This document shows positions 19,402 through 22,031 of a stretch of 22,031 nucleotides of DNA, piece by piece. This DNA is from a virus. Location: the IMG/VR virus record IMGVR_UViG_3300034012_001661, positions 1 to 22,031 of that record, one strand, 5' to 3'. The notes under the pieces were generated by a model. The model saw only the letters and a program-made list of their open reading frames with translations, did no database searches and was not told the DNA's origin. Numbering within the stretch: the first letter of the stretch is position 1; the number at the start of each line of letters is the position of its first letter. The position numbers and the translations under genes were made by a program.

Positions 19402-20985
19402 ATGATCGAGCAGTCGCCTGAGTGGTGGTTGGTTCAGTTGCATCGTCGTCTGATGGTCCGCGCGCCGAAGGTGCGGATGTTCGAGGACTACTACGACGGG
19501 CATCATCCGTTGTCGTTTGTGACGACGGAGTACCGGCAGGAGTTCGCCACCATGCTGCGTGGCGTCTCCGACAACTGGATGGCCCTGGTCGTCGATGCCG
19601 TCGAGGAACGCCTCCACGTCGAGGGGTTCCGGATGGGCGACGACCCGGCCGGCGACACCGACGCGTGGCGCATCTGGCAGGAGAACTGCCTCGACGCCGA
19701 CTCGGAGATGCTGCACTCGACCGCCCTGCAGACCGGCTCGGCGTTCGCGATGGTGTGGTACGGCGAGGACGATCAGCCCGAGATCACCGTCGAGCACCCG
19801 GGCCAGTGCTTCGTGGCCTACGAGAACGGCACGCAGCGCAAGCGCGCCGCGGCGCTGAAGTCGTGGATCGACGAGTGGACCGGCGACGTGCGCGCCAACG
19901 TGTACCTGCCCGACGGGATCTACAAGTTCCAGTCGAAGCGAGCGATCACGCTCGACGAGTACCGCACCGACTCTGGCCGCGACCGGCGCCTCGACGTGCT
20001 CGGCGCGATGTGGAAGCCGCTCGAGGACGAGTACGTCGAGAACCCGCTCGGCGTCGTGCCGATCGTCGAGTTCCGCAACCGCCCCCGCCTGCTCGGCGAT
20101 GGACGGTCGGAGATCGCCGATGTGATCTCGGTGCAGAACCAGATCAACAAGCTCGTCTGCGACATGATGGTCGCCGCCGAGTTCTCGGCGTTCAAGCAGC
20201 GGTGGGCGACCGGCGTCGAGATCCCGACGGACCCGATGACCGGCAAGCCACTGCAGGCGTTCGCCTCGGCCGTCGACCGCCTGTGGAACGTCGAGTCGGA
20301 CACGGCGAAGTTCGGCGAGTTCGGCGAGACCGACCTGTCGAACTACGTCGCTGCGCTCGAGAACCGGGTGCAGTCGCTGGCGTCGCGCACTCGCACGCCG
20401 CCGCACTACCTGCTCGGCTCGAGCGGGTCGTTCCCGTCGGGTGAGTCGTTGAAGGCGACGGAGACGGGCCTGATCGCCAAGTGTCGGTCACGTCATCGCC
20501 ACTTCGGTGAGTCGTGGGAGGAAGTGATGCGCTTGGCATTCGCCGTGCTCGACGACGCTCGCGCCGGTGCTCGCATGGCCGAGACGATCTGGACCGACCC
20601 CGAGTCGCGCAGCGAGGCCGAGCACACCGACTCGTTGCTGAAGAAGATGTCGATGGGCGTCCCAGTGCGTCAGCTGTGGGAGGACGCCGGCTACTCGCAG
20701 ACGCAGATCGAGCGGTTCGGCGACATGTTGGTCGCCGAGGCGGAGCAGCGTGCGCGTGTTGCCGCGGCCGACAAGGGCCCGGAGCGCGAGCTCACGCAGG
20801 CCGAGCTGGTTCAGAAGGTCTACCTGGGAGTCGGCACCATGCTGACACCGGACGAGGCACGCGAGATGGCTGGGCTGCCCAGCGGGTTCGTGGCGCCCGA
20901 AGCGCCGAAGCCGGCGCCGGTGCGTCGCATGGTCGAGCGTGACGCTTCTGGTCGTGTCGCTGGTGTTGTGGAGCAGGTGTCGTGA
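19402..20985 (+). CDS. Portal protein (SPP1 Gp6-like)
   Basis: A 527-aa portal protein from ATG 19402, 10 nt after AGAAAGG (19385-19391). It resembles the SPP1 Gp6-like portal family of actinophages: N-terminal wing with DYYDGHHP near 29-36, a repeated NW-A-L-V-V-DAVEERL region, the core VVEFRNRPRLLGDGRSEI motif, and the C-terminal crown helices. It would form the dodecamer at the capsid vertex through which DNA enters, docking TerL and the connector. It is 24 bases downstream of TerL, as in most siphoviruses. No truncation or frameshift is seen. Confidence 0.93.
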   Translation: MIEQSPEWWLVQLHRRLMVRAPKVRMFEDYYDGHHPLSFVTTEYRQEFATMLRGVSDNWMALVVDAVEERLHVEGFRMGDDPAGDTDAWRIWQENCLDADSEMLHSTALQTGSAFAMVWYGEDDQPEITVEHPGQCFVAYENGTQRKRAAALKSWIDEWTGDVRANVYLPDGIYKFQSKRAITLDEYRTDSGRDRRLDVLGAMWKPLEDEYVENPLGVVPIVEFRNRPRLLGDGRSEIADVISVQNQINKLVCDMMVAAEFSAFKQRWATGVEIPTDPMTGKPLQAFASAVDRLWNVESDTAKFGEFGETDLSNYVAALENRVQSLASRTRTPPHYLLGSSGSFPSGESLKATETGLIAKCRSRHRHFGESWEEVMRLAFAVLDDARAGARMAETIWTDPESRSEAEHTDSLLKKMSMGVPVRQLWEDAGYSQTQIERFGDMLVAEAEQRARVAAADKGPERELTQAELVQKVYLGVGTMLTPDEAREMAGLPSGFVAPEAPKPAPVRRMVERDASGRVAGVVEQVS

Positions 20986-21344
20986 TGTTTACTCCCGCTG
21001 CTTCCCGTCTCGCCATCGATGCCATCGTCGGCGTGTCGCCGCCAGCCACGCGCTGGGTGCAGCTGCATGTCGGCGATCCTGGCGACGGGTCGAGCGCTCG
21101 TGCGGTGAACTCGACGCGCAAGGCGGTGGCGTTCGACTCGGACGGCCTGACGGCTGCGTCGACCAACGACGTCGTGTGGGCTCCGGTCGACGTGACCGCA
21201 GAGGAGCGCTACACGCACGTGAGTGTGTGGACGCAGGAGCGCGGCGGCGAGTTCTTGTGGCCGGCCACGGTGGTCGGCAGCAGGGTGTTCCCCGGCGACG
21301 AGTTCTACCTGTCGGCCGGCCAGATCGTCGTGGAGCTCGGCTGA
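20985..21344 (+). CDS. Small virion structural protein (Gp80-like)
   Basis: A 119-aa protein. ATG 20985 shares its first base with the portal stop (TGATG); GTG 20982 would add one residue. The layout (HVGDPG, RKAVAF, VWAPVDV, THVSVW then FYLSAGQIVVELG) is like small phage proteins annotated as tail-fibre or Gp80-like, which have a beta-sandwich that may bind other virion parts. The exact position in the virion is not shown. A capsid or tail accessory role is likely. Confidence 0.65.
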   Translation: MFTPAASRLAIDAIVGVSPPATRWVQLHVGDPGDGSSARAVNSTRKAVAFDSDGLTAASTNDVVWAPVDVTAEERYTHVSVWTQERGGEFLWPATVVGSRVFPGDEFYLSAGQIVVELG

Positions 21345-21739
21345 TGGCCTGGCCTCCCGCCACCATCGCCGACAACAAGGCGCCCGGCGCACCGACGTCG
21401 GACACCGAACACCCGGATCATCACAACGCGTTGGCCGCGGCGGTCAATGAGATCGTCGCCTACCTGACGGGTCGTGAGTGGGCCGAGGTCGAGGTCGACT
21501 TCGGAACGACCCCGCAGTACTCGGCGCTGTTCACGATTGTTGATGGTGACGTCACTGCGTCGTCCAACATCGTGGTCAATGGCTCGTCGGAGCCTGCGAC
21601 TGGCCGTGTCGGTAACGACGCCGAATGGGACGGCTTGGCGTTGTCGGCGATCGCTGGTTCCGGTTCGTTCACTCTGACAGCCATTGCGGTTCCTGGCCCT
21701 GTTGTGGGCCGCCGCAAGGTTCTTTACTCAGTCGTCTAG
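21344..21739 (+). CDS. Virion structural protein of unknown place
   Basis: A 131-aa protein from ATG 21344, overlapping the previous stop by one base. Residues 1-45 form a linker and helix (HPDHHNALAAAVNEIVAYL), a motif common at the start of phage fibre proteins. Residues 47-131 are beta-rich (FGTTPQYSALFTIVDG, then FTLTAIAVPG), as in fibre or decoration domains. No specific family is claimed. Confidence 0.65.
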   Translation: MAWPPATIADNKAPGAPTSDTEHPDHHNALAAAVNEIVAYLTGREWAEVEVDFGTTPQYSALFTIVDGDVTASSNIVVNGSSEPATGRVGNDAEWDGLALSAIAGSGSFTLTAIAVPGPVVGRRKVLYSVV

Positions 21740-21747
21740 GAGCTCTC

Positions 21748-22031
21748 GTGGCAGTCATTGACTCTGGGTCGTCGTCCGCTGGCAAGGCGAACGTCGACGC
21801 GAACTACAACCTGAACGTGAACCTTCCGACCGACCCTGATCTGGTCGGTGGTGCGTTCATGGTGTCGCAGATCGACGACGGCACCGTGCTCGGTTCGGTG
21901 ACGACGAAGCCGCTCGAGGTGACGCAGGACTACCGGCTGCGTGTCGGCCAGGACACGGTCATGTTCAACCTCGCCTTCGAGGGTACGAACATCGCCCGTG
22001 ATCGCATCCAGCAGAACGATACGACGGCCAC
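21748..22031 (+). CDS. Virion structural protein, 5' part only
   Basis: The gene starts at GTG 21748, 5 nt after AGGAG (21738-21742), and runs off the window after 94 codons. The product opens with Ser/Gly/Asn-rich sequence and continues with predicted beta strands (YNLNVNLPTDPDLVGGAFMV and VTQDYRLRVGQDTVMFNLAF). It resembles phage structural proteins of metagenomic siphoviruses, but I cannot say which one. Major head or tail component is possible. Confidence 0.6.
   Translation, partial: MAVIDSGSSSAGKANVDANYNLNVNLPTDPDLVGGAFMVSQIDDGTVLGSVTTKPLEVTQDYRLRVGQDTVMFNLAFEGTNIARDRIQQNDTTA

Noticed and set aside
18973-20406. 477-codon antisense ORF opposite TerL and portal
   Set aside because: Arg/His-rich product without domains, covering two well-supported genes.

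Overview
This window looks like the central part of a temperate, tailed double-stranded DNA phage (or its integrated prophage) of a high-G+C actinobacterium. Gene content and order show the phage: tyrosine integrase, Cro/CI-type repressor, a long early operon, a replication block, then HNH endonuclease, terminase, portal and first virion genes. The actinobacterial host is inferred from strong G/C bias at third codon positions, many GTG starts, a WhiB-like iron-sulfur regulator, an LPETG wall-anchored protein and actinophage-type terminase and HNH proteins. I cannot name a species, and I found no host flank or duplicated att site, so prophage versus free phage is open.

Layout: (1) 57-2342, plus strand: small HTH protein, metallophosphoesterase, two small unknown proteins and an HNH endonuclease with its own promoter-like -10, leader hairpin and terminator. 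(2) 2445-3662, minus strand: integrase and repressor, with a CCTGAG-N6-CTCAGG palindrome between them that could be an attP core or a hairpin. (3) 3663-3790: divergent switch region with repeated TGAGCCA half-sites inside two mirror-image, apparently leaderless promoters. (4) 3791-9721: early operon of tightly overlapping genes: an excise-like HTH protein, several very small proteins (two with a membrane segment), a protein with thirteen 12-bp tandem repeats, the LPETG surface protein, a WhiB-like regulator, a cytosine-5 DNA methyltransferase, a PAPS-reductase-like ATP pyrophosphatase and a PD-(D/E)XK-like protein. (5) 9718-11731: Cas4/RecB-like nuclease, an SSB-like candidate and a small protein, ending in a strong hairpin. 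(6) 11732-12000: no convincing gene, but a possible multi-branched RNA just before a consensus Shine-Dalgarno. (7) 12048-15769: CoiA-like nuclease and a primase-helicase whose 3' end carries a consensus DnaA box beside three 9-bp repeats facing three inverted copies, a candidate replication origin. (8) 15787-17052: small proteins, two with Cys-pair motifs. (9) 17053-22031: promoter, HNH endonuclease, a possible cos region, TerS, TerL, portal and three structural-type genes, the last cut by the window end.

The repressor probably keeps the rightward early operon silent in lysogeny. On induction that operon would supply excision, host take-over and DNA-modification functions, then replication proteins, and the packaging module would cut and package the product. 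The observations most worth following up are the candidate origin inside the primase-helicase gene, the structured leader before the CoiA-like gene, the TerL nuclease domain that lacks two expected acidic residues next to a free-standing HNH gene, and the repressor-integrase arrangement, which resembles integration-dependent immunity.
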